Assembly: GCF_018494055.1 (NCBI RefSeq)
Contig: NZ_JABBFQ010000005.1
Coordinates: 124,001 to 188,000 of the forward strand
Source of the DNA: Rosenbergiella epipactidis
GTDB lineage: Bacteria; Pseudomonadota; Gammaproteobacteria; Enterobacterales; Enterobacteriaceae
DNA length: 64,000 nucleotides
Direction of reading: 5' to 3'
Shown: positions 7,646-16,710 of the stretch, piece after piece
Layout of the letters: every line of letters starts with the position of its first letter
Numbering within the stretch: position 1 is the first letter of the stretch
Made by a program: the position numbers and the translations under genes
Notes under the pieces: model-generated
The model's database searches: none
Told to the model about the DNA's origin: nothing
What the model saw: only the letters and a program-made list of their open reading frames with translations

Positions 7646-8875
7646 ATGCCTAATCAAAAAAAACTCACTCCCTTTAAGGCGATGATTGCTGCAGTCAGTG
7701 GTTACGCAATGGATGGGTTTGACCTGTTAATTCTAGGATTTATATTACCTGCGATCAGTAGCAGTCTCTCTCTTAATTCCGCACAGAGCGGCGCCTTAGT
7801 GACTTGGACCCTAATTGGGGCGGTTATTGGCGGAATACTGTTTGGGTTTCTCAGTGATCGGTATGGCCGCGTCAAGATGTTGACCATGACCATTTTAATG
7901 TTTGCCGTTTTTACCGGCCTCTGCGCTTTTTCCCAAGGCTATTGGGATTTGCTCACTTACCGTACTTTAGCCGGTGTGGGCTTAGGCGGAGAATTTGGTA
8001 TTGGGATGGCACTTATCGCCGAGACATGGCCAGCGCAGCAACGTAACCGAGCCTCGGCGTGGGTCGGTATGGGATGGCAACTCGGCGTGCTGCTCGCCGC
8101 AATCATTGCCCCTCTCTTACTTACCGTCGTCGGGTGGCGAGGCATTTTTTTAATTGGCTTGCTCCCTGCATTATTCTCCTTTTTCCTGCGCCACGGGCTG
8201 GAAGAACCCACCGCTTATCGCCAAGCTCAAACACAGAAACCGCGAATTGGACTGGGAAAAAGCCTGGCGATGCTTTGTCTCGACCGTATAACAACGAAAG
8301 CCAGTATCGGGATAGTTATCCTCTGTTCCGTACAAAACTTTGGTTATTACGGATTGATGATCTGGATGCCCACTTACCTTTCTCAGCAATTCGGTTTTTC
8401 ACTGACAAAATCAGGACTTTGGACCGCGGTTACCGTAGTAGGCATGATGCTTGGCATTGGTCTATTTGGTTTCTTAGCAGACCGTTACGCCCGCTGGAAA
8501 ATCTTTATCCTTTATCAATTGGGTGCACTGGCGATGGTGATCCTCTATGCACAGCTACAAGACCCAACAGGTATGCTGATTGCCGGCGCGGTGATGGGAA
8601 TGTTTGTTAATGGTATGGTCGGTGGCTATGGAGCCTTGATTTCAGATACCTATCCCACGGAAATCCGTGCGATGGCTCAAAATATCCTGTTTAACCTTGG
8701 TCGAGCGGTGGGTGGCTTTGGCCCTCTGGTGATGGGATTAATCGCTAGCCATGGCTCCTTTATGCTCGCCATTAGCTTACTGGCTATTCTCTATTTGCTT
8801 GATGTGATAGCAACATTATTCCTTGTCCCTAAACAGCAGCCGACGACTGAAGACCATTTGGGCGCTATAGGTTAA
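7646..8875 (+). CDS. MFS transporter, metabolite:H+ symporter (AAHS-like)
   Basis: 409 residues with twelve predicted membrane segments. The first helix bears GYAMDGFDLLILGFILPAI, where the DGFD motif is typical of the aromatic-acid/sialate H+ symporter group. Loop 2-3 has FGFLSDRYGRVKML (the MFS A motif GxxxDRxGR) and loop 8-9 has GFLADRYARW. AGAAGAAAT precedes the ATG. The substrate is probably an organic acid, but none of the neighbouring genes fixes it. It stands alone between the ZntB-like gene and a convergent esterase. Confidence 0.82.
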   Translation: MPNQKKLTPFKAMIAAVSGYAMDGFDLLILGFILPAISSSLSLNSAQSGALVTWTLIGAVIGGILFGFLSDRYGRVKMLTMTILMFAVFTGLCAFSQGYWDLLTYRTLAGVGLGGEFGIGMALIAETWPAQQRNRASAWVGMGWQLGVLLAAIIAPLLLTVVGWRGIFLIGLLPALFSFFLRHGLEEPTAYRQAQTQKPRIGLGKSLAMLCLDRITTKASIGIVILCSVQNFGYYGLMIWMPTYLSQQFGFSLTKSGLWTAVTVVGMMLGIGLFGFLADRYARWKIFILYQLGALAMVILYAQLQDPTGMLIAGAVMGMFVNGMVGGYGALISDTYPTEIRAMAQNILFNLGRAVGGFGPLVMGLIASHGSFMLAISLLAILYLLDVIATLFLVPKQQPTTEDHLGAIG

Positions 8876-9068
8876 TGTTTTTGCCTCGATAACAATAATC
8901 TAAGAGCTTAGCAGCACCTCATCCCACTCACGATGGGGGGCTGTATAGCGGCTACTGTAAACAAGGTCTTCAATCACTATTGAAAATAGACTCTTAAATG
9001 ATATTATCGAAATAGTGATATTCGCTATAAGTAATAAAATAAAACACGATAAAATTCATAATGTCATC

Positions 9069-10025
9069 TTAACGAAATTTCTTGTTAATAAATTCACCCG
9101 CTTGAATAAATGCTTCCCTCGATACTGATAGCGCCCCTGCCATCTCAGTAAAGCCGTGTATCATCCCTTTCTCTTCAATATATTCAACTTCGACATTCGA
9201 CTTTTTTAATTTTTCAGTATAAAAATATCCTTCATCTAAAAGAACATCACATTCACCTGTAAAGATCAGCGCAGGAGGGAGCCCTGTAAAGTCTTTCGCC
9301 TTTAGAGGGGACAACAACGTATCATTTCTATCGTGATTACCGACAAAAAAATTAAGCATATAATTACATGCTCCAATCGTTAAGGGCGGATAAGCAGCGT
9401 TACGATGTCTTGACGAATAATTACCAGCATCAAGTGAGAGATCGGTACTTGGATAAAAAAGCACTTGTGCTTTAAACTTAACCTTATCCTTCAATTGCTG
9501 GGTTGTGACTGCAGCGAGGCTACCGCCGGCGCTATCTTCTACAATGGCTAGCTTATCCTTATTTATCCCCAGCCTATCAGGATTATCTACAATCCATTCA
9601 ACAGCCGATAATACATCTAGAGGACCATTCGGTGCAGGAAATTCTGGTGCTAATCGATAGGCTACCGAGATCACTTTCAGGTTACTGGTGGAAGCTAATC
9701 TTCTGCAAATTTTATCGTGCGTGTAAATACTTCCCACACACCATCCGCCACCATGTATATAAATTATCGCGCCGTCAGAAGAAATATTATTCGGCGAATA
9801 TAGGCGTAAGTGAATTTTACCACCCTTGCCATTATCTTCTATCGTTACCTCTTCAACATGATCGACAGGTAATATTTCGCCCCCTAGTTTCTCCGACATT
9901 TGTGCATGGACTTTACGCATGTCGTCCAAGCTTAAAGATTCGAATGGGGGAAAGTTTGATGCTTCAATGATCTCTAAAACATTGAGTGCTTCTGAGCTTA
10001 ATCTGGTTGGGTCAAGTTTTTCCAT
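9069..10025 (-). CDS. alpha/beta hydrolase, HSL-family esterase with altered nucleophile elbow
   Basis: 318 residues of the hormone-sensitive-lipase-like esterase family. The oxyanion-hole motif HGGGWCVGS is at 91-99, and the catalytic Asp and His are expected in GECDVLLDEG (about 258) and MIHGF (about 288). The nucleophile motif, normally GDSAGG, reads EDSAGG (163-168) because codon 163 (9539-9537) is GAA, so Ser165 is kept but the leading glycine of the GxSxG elbow is Glu. This may reduce or alter activity. The gene is more A+T-rich than its neighbours and lies next to a long noncoding stretch, consistent with acquisition. Substrate unknown; short-chain acyl esters are usual. Confidence 0.83.
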   Translation of the reverse strand: MEKLDPTRLSSEALNVLEIIEASNFPPFESLSLDDMRKVHAQMSEKLGGEILPVDHVEEVTIEDNGKGGKIHLRLYSPNNISSDGAIIYIHGGGWCVGSIYTHDKICRRLASTSNLKVISVAYRLAPEFPAPNGPLDVLSAVEWIVDNPDRLGINKDKLAIVEDSAGGSLAAVTTQQLKDKVKFKAQVLFYPSTDLSLDAGNYSSRHRNAAYPPLTIGACNYMLNFFVGNHDRNDTLLSPLKAKDFTGLPPALIFTGECDVLLDEGYFYTEKLKKSNVEVEYIEEKGMIHGFTEMAGALSVSREAFIQAGEFINKKFR

Positions 10026-10580
10026 TTTCTATTTTCTTAGATCTCACTGTTTACATAAAGCATGATAACTACACTTAGTCTTAATTAAGCCATGATAAGA
10101 TTTTTCAAATAAAAACCTCAGCATCAATTTAATAGTTATAGTCACTATCCTATAAAAGAACAAGCCATATTATGTGATCAATGTCGTTAATTTAACACTA
10201 ATTAGAAATAGGGTTGGATACTAACTCATAAAAATTTTAAATTTATTTGAGTGTTATTTATATGGTTTTTAATAAAAGATTAAGTGGGTATTTTACTCCT
10301 AGCGTTTCATTTTTTAAGTGAAATTAACTCCCTTTAGTTTTTGACTGAAAAAATTAACACAATTTCTACTACCACTCTACTTATATTGATATTATATAAA
10401 CCACTTTAAAAATAGTTAAACGCTTATTTATTTTAAGAATATTTATAGCCGATTAAATGAGGATAAGACTAAAGATAGCCAGCATGAGTAAAGGATCAGA
10501 GTTCTTTTATAGAAGAGGCGTATTTATCTCTCACTAAGGTTCATTTTATAACGAATCACGGTGCGTGATAGGATGGAAAT
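10026..10580. other. A+T-rich intergenic region, no supported gene
   Basis: About 550 bp with no convincing gene or RNA. A 26-codon frame near 10,458 (starting MRIRLKIASM) has no recognisable relative. The base composition is clearly more A+T-rich than the flanking operons. Confidence 0.5.
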
Positions 10581-10798
10581 GTGAAGAAGTTCATTACTAT
10601 AGCGACAATATCATTATTTATAGTGTTAGCATCGCCTTAATTTGGCCCTATCTAAAAACGGGTTTTACTCACCGCACCTATTATTCTGAACAGGGTAAAT
10701 GGGAGTGTGGATATTACACGCCTGAGCTTTTAAAGAAGGCTCCTCATCTTTCTGAACCTTCAACCTACGCTATAGAGCCCTATGTCGATACAGAGTAG
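10581..10798 (+). pseudogene. frameshifted small exported protein
   Basis: From the GTG at 10581 the frame encodes VKKFITIATISLFIVLASP, a good signal peptide, and then stops at TAA 10638-10640. The other frame, open from 10565 to 10798, continues from that point as LIWPYLKTGFTHRTYYSEQG and onwards to EPYVDTE. The two together make a sensible approximately 72-residue exported protein, so a single frameshift near 10,630-10,640 is inferred. No family is recognised. Alternatively the 77-codon frame from 10565 is the true gene. Confidence 0.35.
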
Positions 10799-10891
10799 TC
10801 CAACGACTGTACGTTAGGTACCGACTCATCGTTTAATATTTCTTGATACTTACCAACAATTAAAGATTTTATATGTTAGGCTGCTAACTGC

Positions 10892-11151
10892 GTGGCATCT
10901 TTATCGCTGGAGGGTATCAACATCAAGGATATAGACTTAAACATTCCCTTAAGGATCATTGGGCGAACAATCCGCTTGATGGTTGATGGTTGATGGTTGA
11001 TGGTTGATGGTTGATGGTTGAGAACGATTTGACGATGGGCAAAGAGGATATCGTCGCGCAAATACATACGATGAGTTTAGCAGCCACCGACGCTGAGGAG
11101 CTGATCTACTACCGGTTAGCTATCCAAACGGTAACCCAAAAAAGCCACTAA
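10892..11151 (+). pseudogene. YmgB/AriR-like gene broken by heptanucleotide repeat expansion
   Basis: The 5' frame (from the GTG at 10892; GGAGGG at 10908-10913 suggests a lost start further in) reads IDLNIPLRIIGRTIRLM and enters a run of six TTGATGG units, where it reaches a stop. The 3' frame reads ENDLTMGKEDIVAQIHT and ends at TAA 11149-11151. If only one TTGATGG unit is kept, the two halves join in frame as IGRTIRLMVENDLTMGKEDI, giving a continuous YmgB/AriR-like protein (I.G..I..M, then IH......D..E...YR.AI). Any copy number of two or more gives TGA in the first repeat pair. YmgB/AriR proteins are small dimeric regulators of biofilm and acid resistance. Confidence 0.5.
10976..11017 (+). 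repeat. six tandem TTGATGG heptamers
   Basis: Six perfect copies of TTGATGG followed by a partial TTGA. The 7-bp unit is not a multiple of three, so changes in copy number shift frame. It sits within the coding part of a YmgB/AriR-like gene. Confidence 0.95.
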
Positions 11152-11160
11152 ATCACTTTA

Positions 11161-11418
11161 TTAGCCCGCTAGGCCTTGACCCTTCTTAGCGTAGATCTCG
11201 CTAAGAGTGATCTCTTCGCTATGCGAATTTTGTATCTGGTGAAGTGATGAAAGGATTGCTTTCAATGCTGAGGCTTCTTCACGACAGGTCTCTTTCGAGA
11301 ACTTATCTTGGAATGCGTGTAGCAAAGAGTCGAGTGTAATCTTCTCTTTCTTATCAAGTAGAGCTACTGATACTTCACCATATAGACGGTCTATAGTTTC
11401 TTCAGGGATTAAAGCCAT
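11161..11418 (-). CDS. small helical protein, weakly YcgZ/YmgB-like
   Basis: 85 residues from the ATG at 11418, preceded by AGGA eleven bases upstream; a GTG at 11442 would add eight residues. The sequence is all-helical in character (ETIDRLYGEVSVALLDKKEK and LHAFQDKFSKETC) and its layout, GEV..ALL followed by a second helix pair, weakly recalls YcgZ and the YmgB/AriR family. It lies ten bases from the broken YmgB-like gene, with converging orientation. Function is unknown, and family membership is a low-confidence inference. Confidence 0.45.
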   Translation of the reverse strand: MALIPEETIDRLYGEVSVALLDKKEKITLDSLLHAFQDKFSKETCREEASALKAILSSLHQIQNSHSEEITLSEIYAKKGQGLAG

Positions 11419-11829
11419 ACAGCGTGGGTTCCTCTCTTTCACTTTACTCGAAGAATTTTACTGAAATTTCGTGATGACTCAAGAGCGGCATTGTTATTTT
11501 GTTTTAATCATTTCGAATTGACGTTTTTTATTGGTAGGCTGGTACTTACTAGATTGTTTATAAAGGATTTCACCATTGATAGCCGTTATCTATGTGATAA
11601 CTGAACAATCTGTCCCCTTAAAAAGAATACTGAAAATGCTAAAGATAAATTTTAACGGCGCCGAAGGTAAGCGAGGTATTTATAGGGGGGTATCCTACTT
11701 AAGGCATATTGTTCGACAAGAGAAATATGCCCCATACCCGTTTATCCTTAACCCTAAGCTAAGTCCGGTATGGGGTTTATTCACACTTATCGGCCAACCA
11801 GCTTACGGCTTAATAACCGAGGCGAACAA
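11419..11829. other. intergenic region with one doubtful frame
   Basis: A plus-strand frame of up to 85 codons (TTG at 11576 or ATG at 11636, to 11833) runs through here. It lacks a ribosome binding site, overlaps the end of the SDR gene and has no recognisable relative, so it is not called. Nothing else is seen. Confidence 0.4.
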
Positions 11830-12645
11830 TTAAGGATACTTCGTTGAGGCAGTGACCCCGCCATCAATCAGAATATCGCTACCGCTGATATAAGTTCCCT
11901 TAGGGCCAAACAGAAATTCGGCGAGATCGCCAATCTCGTCCGGCGTCCCGCCGCGACCAGCTGGAGAGTTACCCAGCATAGTGCGGTAATACTCTCCGCG
12001 TTCGGCACTGGTTAATTCGTCATAGGCTAATGGGGGGTAAACAACCCCGGCGCTGATACAGTTGATCCGCGCACCGCGTTTACCCCACTTAACGGCCTCA
12101 GAGACGACACGTAGCGCATTGCCCCTTTTCGAGATTTGGTACGCATAGAGACTGTCATCAATTTCTTTGATCCACGGCAGCTCGAGCAGTTCCTCGGGCA
12201 GTAGCAGCGCTAGATCATCCGCGTTTTTTTGGGAGAGGGCATCGACGGCTAAGCGATGGCTCGATTGAGAGCCAATCACTACCCCCGATCCACCCGGCGC
12301 GATGACTTTACCGAAGGCTTCAAATACCACCGCTGTACCGTAGAGATCGACCCGTAATAAATTTTGCGCAGCGGATTGAGACGGTGATAATCCCGCCGTA
12401 TGAATAACACCTTTTACCTCGCCCAGCGCCGTCGCGGTGGCCACTAAAGCGTCGATAGACTCACGGGAGGAGACATCCACATGGGTCGTGCTGACCTCAA
12501 AGCCCGCTTTTTTCAGGGTCTCTTCGACCCTTTGAGTCGTTTCAATAGCGATATCGGCGAGCAGGATTTTTTTGCCCACACTGACGCGGCGTGCGATAGC
12601 TTGAGCAATAGATCCACTCCCGATGACAACAATAACGTCTGACAT
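11830..12645 (-). CDS. SDR family oxidoreductase
   Basis: 271-residue short-chain dehydrogenase/reductase. The N-terminal dinucleotide motif is the unusual GSGSIAQAIA (about residues 9-18) rather than TGxxxGxG. The catalytic Tyr and Lys are in YAYQISK, the serine in IGSQSSH, and a C-terminal GSDILIDGG closes the cofactor pocket. An insertion between the serine and the tyrosine lengthens the substrate lid, a layout seen in 3-alpha-hydroxysteroid-dehydrogenase-like SDRs. The start codon at 12645 follows ACGAGG. It lies directly downstream of a truncated alcohol dehydrogenase N-terminus, so it may be read from that gene's old promoter. Substrate unknown. Confidence 0.85.
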   Translation of the reverse strand: MSDVIVVIGSGSIAQAIARRVSVGKKILLADIAIETTQRVEETLKKAGFEVSTTHVDVSSRESIDALVATATALGEVKGVIHTAGLSPSQSAAQNLLRVDLYGTAVVFEAFGKVIAPGGSGVVIGSQSSHRLAVDALSQKNADDLALLLPEELLELPWIKEIDDSLYAYQISKRGNALRVVSEAVKWGKRGARINCISAGVVYPPLAYDELTSAERGEYYRTMLGNSPAGRGGTPDEIGDLAEFLFGPKGTYISGSDILIDGGVTASTKYP

Positions 12646-12661
12646 AAGAAGACCTCGTTAG

Positions 12662-12763
12662 TCGTGTAGTGTGAATAATGGCATCTGTTGGCGCGACGAT
12701 TATCGGGTCTGCGACCTCTTCGTAACGGACGTCGCCCGCACCGTGCATCATCGTTGCAAACAT
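12662..12763 (-). pseudogene. N-terminal remnant of a zinc alcohol dehydrogenase
   Basis: From the ATG at 12763 the minus strand encodes MFATMMHGAGDVRYEEVADP followed by IIVAPTDAIIHTT. This is the start of the class of zinc-dependent alcohol dehydrogenases that begin M.AT..HGAGDVR and continue with CxCGSDLW. That cysteine-containing segment and the rest of the enzyme are absent: the sequence runs into the SDR start 17 bp later. This is a deletion relic of about 34 codons. Confidence 0.6.
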
Positions 12764-13244
12764 TGTTGTCTCCCAGTAAGTGAGTGGTTACTTAGTTTTA
12801 GTTTGATGGGTATGATTTGCTGTCGTGAGCGGGGAAAAGAACGTACTGTAGAGCATTACGGCGACACGCTCGGCTGAGCCAGCTCGCGTTTTTTAACAAT
12901 TACAATCACCGCCAGCCCCTCGATATTCTGGTATCACGAGTTGAAAGCTTTTAGCAAAATCACCAGCCGCCATACCGTTGATAATGGCAACAATAGTGAA
13001 CACAGACTAGAGGGGAAATGGCGAATAACGTTATCAATCCCATTCATTAATCCCTATCGATCGTCGCAGCATCAGCCGCGAAGAATTAATCGTGGCGCTG
13101 GCTAGCAGAACGTAAAAAAATCTTATAAATTACTTAAGTGATAAAGAATCGAGTAGATATAACAATAAAGAATAATAAGACGCGCCACTGTGAAAGTTTG
13201 GACTCGATCAGCCCGGCAAACGCCCTGTTTAGCAAGGAACAAAA
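12764..13244. other. intergenic region, no supported gene
   Basis: About 480 bp between the ADH relic and the ABC operon. Short frames are broken by stops. The last 120 bp are A+T-rich and should hold the promoter of the ABC operon, but no convincing -35/-10 pair stands out. Confidence 0.4.
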
Positions 13245-14813
13245 ATGAAGAAAACGTTGATAAGTCTCTTATTCACCGCATCGCTTACCGCGCTCTCGGC
13301 ACACAGTGCTACGCCACCCAATACCTTAGTGGTCGCGCAATCGCTTGATGATGCGATCAGTTTTGACCCGGCACAGGGTTTCGAAACCTCTACCGTCCAA
13401 GCCTTTACCAACTTATACCAACGCCTGCTGCAATCGGATCCTTCTCACCCTGTCGATTTACGCCCCACACTGGCCACACATTGGCAAGCGGGGAGCGATA
13501 ATCGGAGTTTAACCTTCACGTTACGCGACGGGGCGACTTTCGCCAGCGGCAATCCGATCCGTCCTGAAGATGTCATCTTCTCATTATCACGTGTGATTAA
13601 GTTGAATTTAGAACCTTCATTCGTTCTGACGCAACTTGGCTGGAATGCAAAAAATATCGATAGCCAACTGACAAAAACCAGTGCCAATCAGGTCACGCTG
13701 CATTGGGATGCCGCGGTCAGCCCAGCCTTTGTGCTGAGCCTGCTTTCTGCACCGGTGGCCTCTATCGTCGATGAGAAAGAAGCGTTAAGTCATCAAGTTA
13801 ATAACGACTTCGGGCATCAGTGGCTATCCAGTCATTCCGCGGGCAGCGGTCCTTATCAAATCCGTCGCTACGTTCCTCATGAAGTGCTACTGATGACCGC
13901 TAACCCACGCTCACCCGCTGGGGCGCCCAAACTCAGCACGCTATTAATTAAAAATGTTCCTGAAGCGGCAACGCGCCGTCTCTTAGTTGAGCAAGGGGAT
14001 GCGGACATTGCACGTAACTTAGGCAGCGACCAATTCAGTGCATTACAACATAAGCCAGGCGTCACGCCAGTCTCCGTGCCTATCGCCTCGCTTTACTACC
14101 TGCTGTTTAATACGAAATCTTCCGCAACGCTTAACAACCCGGCCTTCTGGGAAGCATCGCGCTATCTGTTTGATTACGATGGAATTGCCAATGGCTTATT
14201 AAAAGGCCAATTCTCTATTCACCAATCGTTCCTGCCCAGTGGCTATTTAGGTGCCCTTAACGATACCCCTTACAGTTATAACCCGGAGAAAGCGAAAGCA
14301 ATTTTAGCGAAAGCTGGCCTCTCCACTATCTCCTTCAAGATCGTGGTCAATAACCAACCGCCTTATTTAGATATCGCGCAAGCGCTGCAAGCCAGCTTTG
14401 CAAAAGGTGGGGTAAAAATTGAGTTAGTGCCAAGCCTAAGCAGTGAGGTCACCGCTAAGATGGCGAGCCATCAGTTTGATGCGACCGTAACCTCATGGGG
14501 ACCCGACTATTTCGATCCCAATACCAATGCCGCTGCCTTTGCCACTAACCCAGAAGATGGCAGTAGCACACTGGCCTACCGCGCTGGCTGGCATATCCCT
14601 GAGCTGACCGCCGAAACACATAAAGCGGTAGCCTTAACAGATAACGCTCAGCGAGCGGCACTGTATGAGAAATTACAACGCCAAGTTCAGAAAAGCTCGC
14701 CTTATGTCATTGGCTTGCAAGCCCACCAGCTGATCGCCCTGCGCAGTAACCTTAAAGGGTATCAGCAAGGGATGAACCCTGACATGGTCTATTACAGCCA
14801 GGTAACAAAATAA
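13245..14813 (+). CDS. peptide/opine-type ABC transporter substrate-binding protein
   Basis: 522 residues of the SBP_bac_5 (DppA/OppA/NikA) family. A Sec signal peptide (MKKTLISLLFTASLTALSAH, cleavage near HSA) directs it to the periplasm. LVVAQSLDDAISFDPAQGFE and the FTLRDGATFASGNPIRPEDV segment are characteristic of the family, as is YFDPNTNAAAF near the C-terminus. AAGGA precedes the ATG. It heads a five-gene operon with two permeases and two ATPases whose frames overlap, so it forms a complete importer for peptides or similar small nitrogen compounds. A diverged paralogue follows the operon but is broken. The exact ligand is not readable. Confidence 0.9.
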   Translation: MKKTLISLLFTASLTALSAHSATPPNTLVVAQSLDDAISFDPAQGFETSTVQAFTNLYQRLLQSDPSHPVDLRPTLATHWQAGSDNRSLTFTLRDGATFASGNPIRPEDVIFSLSRVIKLNLEPSFVLTQLGWNAKNIDSQLTKTSANQVTLHWDAAVSPAFVLSLLSAPVASIVDEKEALSHQVNNDFGHQWLSSHSAGSGPYQIRRYVPHEVLLMTANPRSPAGAPKLSTLLIKNVPEAATRRLLVEQGDADIARNLGSDQFSALQHKPGVTPVSVPIASLYYLLFNTKSSATLNNPAFWEASRYLFDYDGIANGLLKGQFSIHQSFLPSGYLGALNDTPYSYNPEKAKAILAKAGLSTISFKIVVNNQPPYLDIAQALQASFAKGGVKIELVPSLSSEVTAKMASHQFDATVTSWGPDYFDPNTNAAAFATNPEDGSSTLAYRAGWHIPELTAETHKAVALTDNAQRAALYEKLQRQVQKSSPYVIGLQAHQLIALRSNLKGYQQGMNPDMVYYSQVTK

Positions 14814-15865
14814 TGGCAGTGTCTGCGTCCTCCTCTGGTCGCAGCATGCCGGTCAGGCGGCTTGTACAGCGCCTGGCGGGTAATCTTTTTTCATTGGTGA
14901 TTACCCTGCTCGGTTTGTTAGCGTTTACCTTTACTCTCTCCCACCTCTCGCCAGTCGATCCAGTTTTACAACTGGTGGGCGATCACGCCACAGCCTCCAC
15001 TTATGCGCAGGTTCGCCACCAACTTGGGCTTGATCACTCGCTACCTGTTCAGTTCTGGCATTACCTACAGCAACTCGCCCAAGGCCACCTCGGTGTATCG
15101 CAAAGCACAGGCCAACCCGTAGCCGACGATCTGTTACGCACCTTTCCGGCAACCTTTGAGCTGGCGACCTGCGCCCTAATCCTCGGCGCTACCTGCGGTA
15201 TCGGTCTGGCACTGGTCTCAGTCTGGCACCCTAAAAGTTGGATTGACCATATTACTCGGGTTATCTCCTTATTAGGCTATTCTGTTCCCGTCTTTTGGAT
15301 CGGTTTACTTGGATTATTACTGTTCTATGCCGGGCTGCATTGGTCAGCAGGGCCGGGGCAGCTCGACGATCTCTACATTTACACGTTAGAACCGAAAACC
15401 GGTCTGGTCATTATCGACAGTTGGTTATCCGGTGATCGTCAGATGTTTATCAATGCGTTGCAGCATCTATGGTTACCGGTAGTCATCCTAGGTTTACTGT
15501 CGATGGCCTCGATCACACGACTGCTTCGCGCAGCGTTACTAGAAGAAAACAGCAAAGAGTACGTCACCCTCGCAAGGGCCAAAGGGGCCAGCCGCTGGCG
15601 AATTGTCTGGCATCATTTGCTGCCGAATACCCGCGGAACCCTGATTACCGTCGTCATGCTCTCCTATGTTTCCTTACTGGAAGGTGCAGTATTAACTGAG
15701 AGCGTGTTCGCTTGGCCTGGATTGGGCCGCTATCTGACCAACGCGTTATTTGCATCAGATATGCCTGCCATCTTGGGAGCAACCTTAGTCATAGGAAGTT
15801 GCTTTATTATCATCAATGCCCTAACCGATGCGTTAGTTTGGCTTACCGATCCGAGAACACGATGA
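14813..15865 (+). CDS. ABC transporter permease, DppB-like
   Basis: 350-residue inner-membrane permease of the DppB/OppB type. Its first helix follows a basic N-terminus (RRLVQRLAGNLFSLVITLLG), and the EAA loop reads EYVTLARAKGASRWRIVWHH. The ATG at 14813 shares its first base with the stop of the binding-protein gene (TAATG), indicating translational coupling. It pairs with the following DppC-like subunit to form the channel. Confidence 0.9.
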   Translation: MAVSASSSGRSMPVRRLVQRLAGNLFSLVITLLGLLAFTFTLSHLSPVDPVLQLVGDHATASTYAQVRHQLGLDHSLPVQFWHYLQQLAQGHLGVSQSTGQPVADDLLRTFPATFELATCALILGATCGIGLALVSVWHPKSWIDHITRVISLLGYSVPVFWIGLLGLLLFYAGLHWSAGPGQLDDLYIYTLEPKTGLVIIDSWLSGDRQMFINALQHLWLPVVILGLLSMASITRLLRAALLEENSKEYVTLARAKGASRWRIVWHHLLPNTRGTLITVVMLSYVSLLEGAVLTESVFAWPGLGRYLTNALFASDMPAILGATLVIGSCFIIINALTDALVWLTDPRTR

Positions 15866-16710
15866 CCGAGACTTCCTTACCGCTTCGCGCGGTCCGACGT
15901 GATAAGCGCCGATGGTTACTGATCATCGGCTATAGCCTGTTGGGGTTACTTATCGCCATGGCGCTGTTTGCCCCTTGGGTATCGCCTTACGATCCCAATG
16001 CCCAAGTGATGGCCGACCGGTTACTGCCACCCGATAGTCATCACTGGTTTGGCACCGATGGCTTTGGCCGCGACTTACTGTCGCGCGTGATTTATGGCAC
16101 ACGGCCTACGCTCCTATTAGTGGTGTTTATTCTCCTTCTGACCGTACCCGTTGGCATGACAGTAGGCATTGCTGCCGGCTATTTAGGTGGTTGGGTCGAA
16201 CGTATCTTAATGCGTATCACCGATATCTTTCTCGCTCTGCCAAGCTTAGTGATCGCGCTGGCAATGGTCGCGGTGCTAGGACCCAGTATTTTGAATGGTG
16301 CACTGGCTTTGGCGCTGACAAGCTGGCCGCCGTTTGCGCGACAAGCCCGTGCAGAGACACAGCAACTAAGACGTAGCGATTACTTAGCGGCCGCAAAAAT
16401 GCAGGGAATTAAGGGGTTACCCTTAATGTTTGGCCATCTGCTACCGCTTTGCTTACCTAGCGCGGTGGTCCGTGCGGCCTTAAGTCTTGGTGGCATTATT
16501 CTCTCTGCTGCAGGCTTAGGCTTTCTGGGAATGGGCGTGCAGCCCCCGACCGCTGAGTGGGGGTCGATGGTGGCAGAAGGCGGTAAAGTGATTTTTGACC
16601 AATGGTGGGTGGCGGCGGCACCGGGCGGAGCGATTCTTCTGGCAAGCTTAACCTTTAATTTCATCGGTGACGGTCTACGAGACCGCTTGGACAGTCGCAA
16701 TGACAGCTAA
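15862..16710 (+). CDS. ABC transporter permease, DppC-like
   Basis: 282 residues from the ATG at 15862, chosen because it overlaps the previous stop as ATGA; longer upstream frames only shadow the DppB-like gene. The N-terminal region includes LFAPWVSPYDPNAQ and HWFGTDGFGRDLLSRVIYGT, hallmark features of DppC/OppC subunits. The EAA loop is SDYLAAAKMQGIKG. It forms the second half of the membrane channel. The next ATPase gene starts inside its last codons. Confidence 0.9.
   Translation: MTETSLPLRAVRRDKRRWLLIIGYSLLGLLIAMALFAPWVSPYDPNAQVMADRLLPPDSHHWFGTDGFGRDLLSRVIYGTRPTLLLVVFILLLTVPVGMTVGIAAGYLGGWVERILMRITDIFLALPSLVIALAMVAVLGPSILNGALALALTSWPPFARQARAETQQLRRSDYLAAAKMQGIKGLPLMFGHLLPLCLPSAVVRAALSLGGIILSAAGLGFLGMGVQPPTAEWGSMVAEGGKVIFDQWWVAAAPGGAILLASLTFNFIGDGLRDRLDSRNDS

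Noticed and set aside
8171..8610. Long shadow frames inside the MFS gene (8059-8610 plus, 8171-8389 minus)
   Set aside because: They overlap a complete transporter with all motifs and have no ribosome sites or family features.
10976..11017. Heptamer run considered as a CRISPR-like or replication repeat
   Set aside because: Units are 7 bp and contiguous without spacers. They lie in the middle of a coding relic, so a simple-sequence tract is the better description.
11576..11833. 85-codon plus-strand frame
   Set aside because: TTG start, no ribosome binding site, overlaps the SDR stop and has no recognisable relative.
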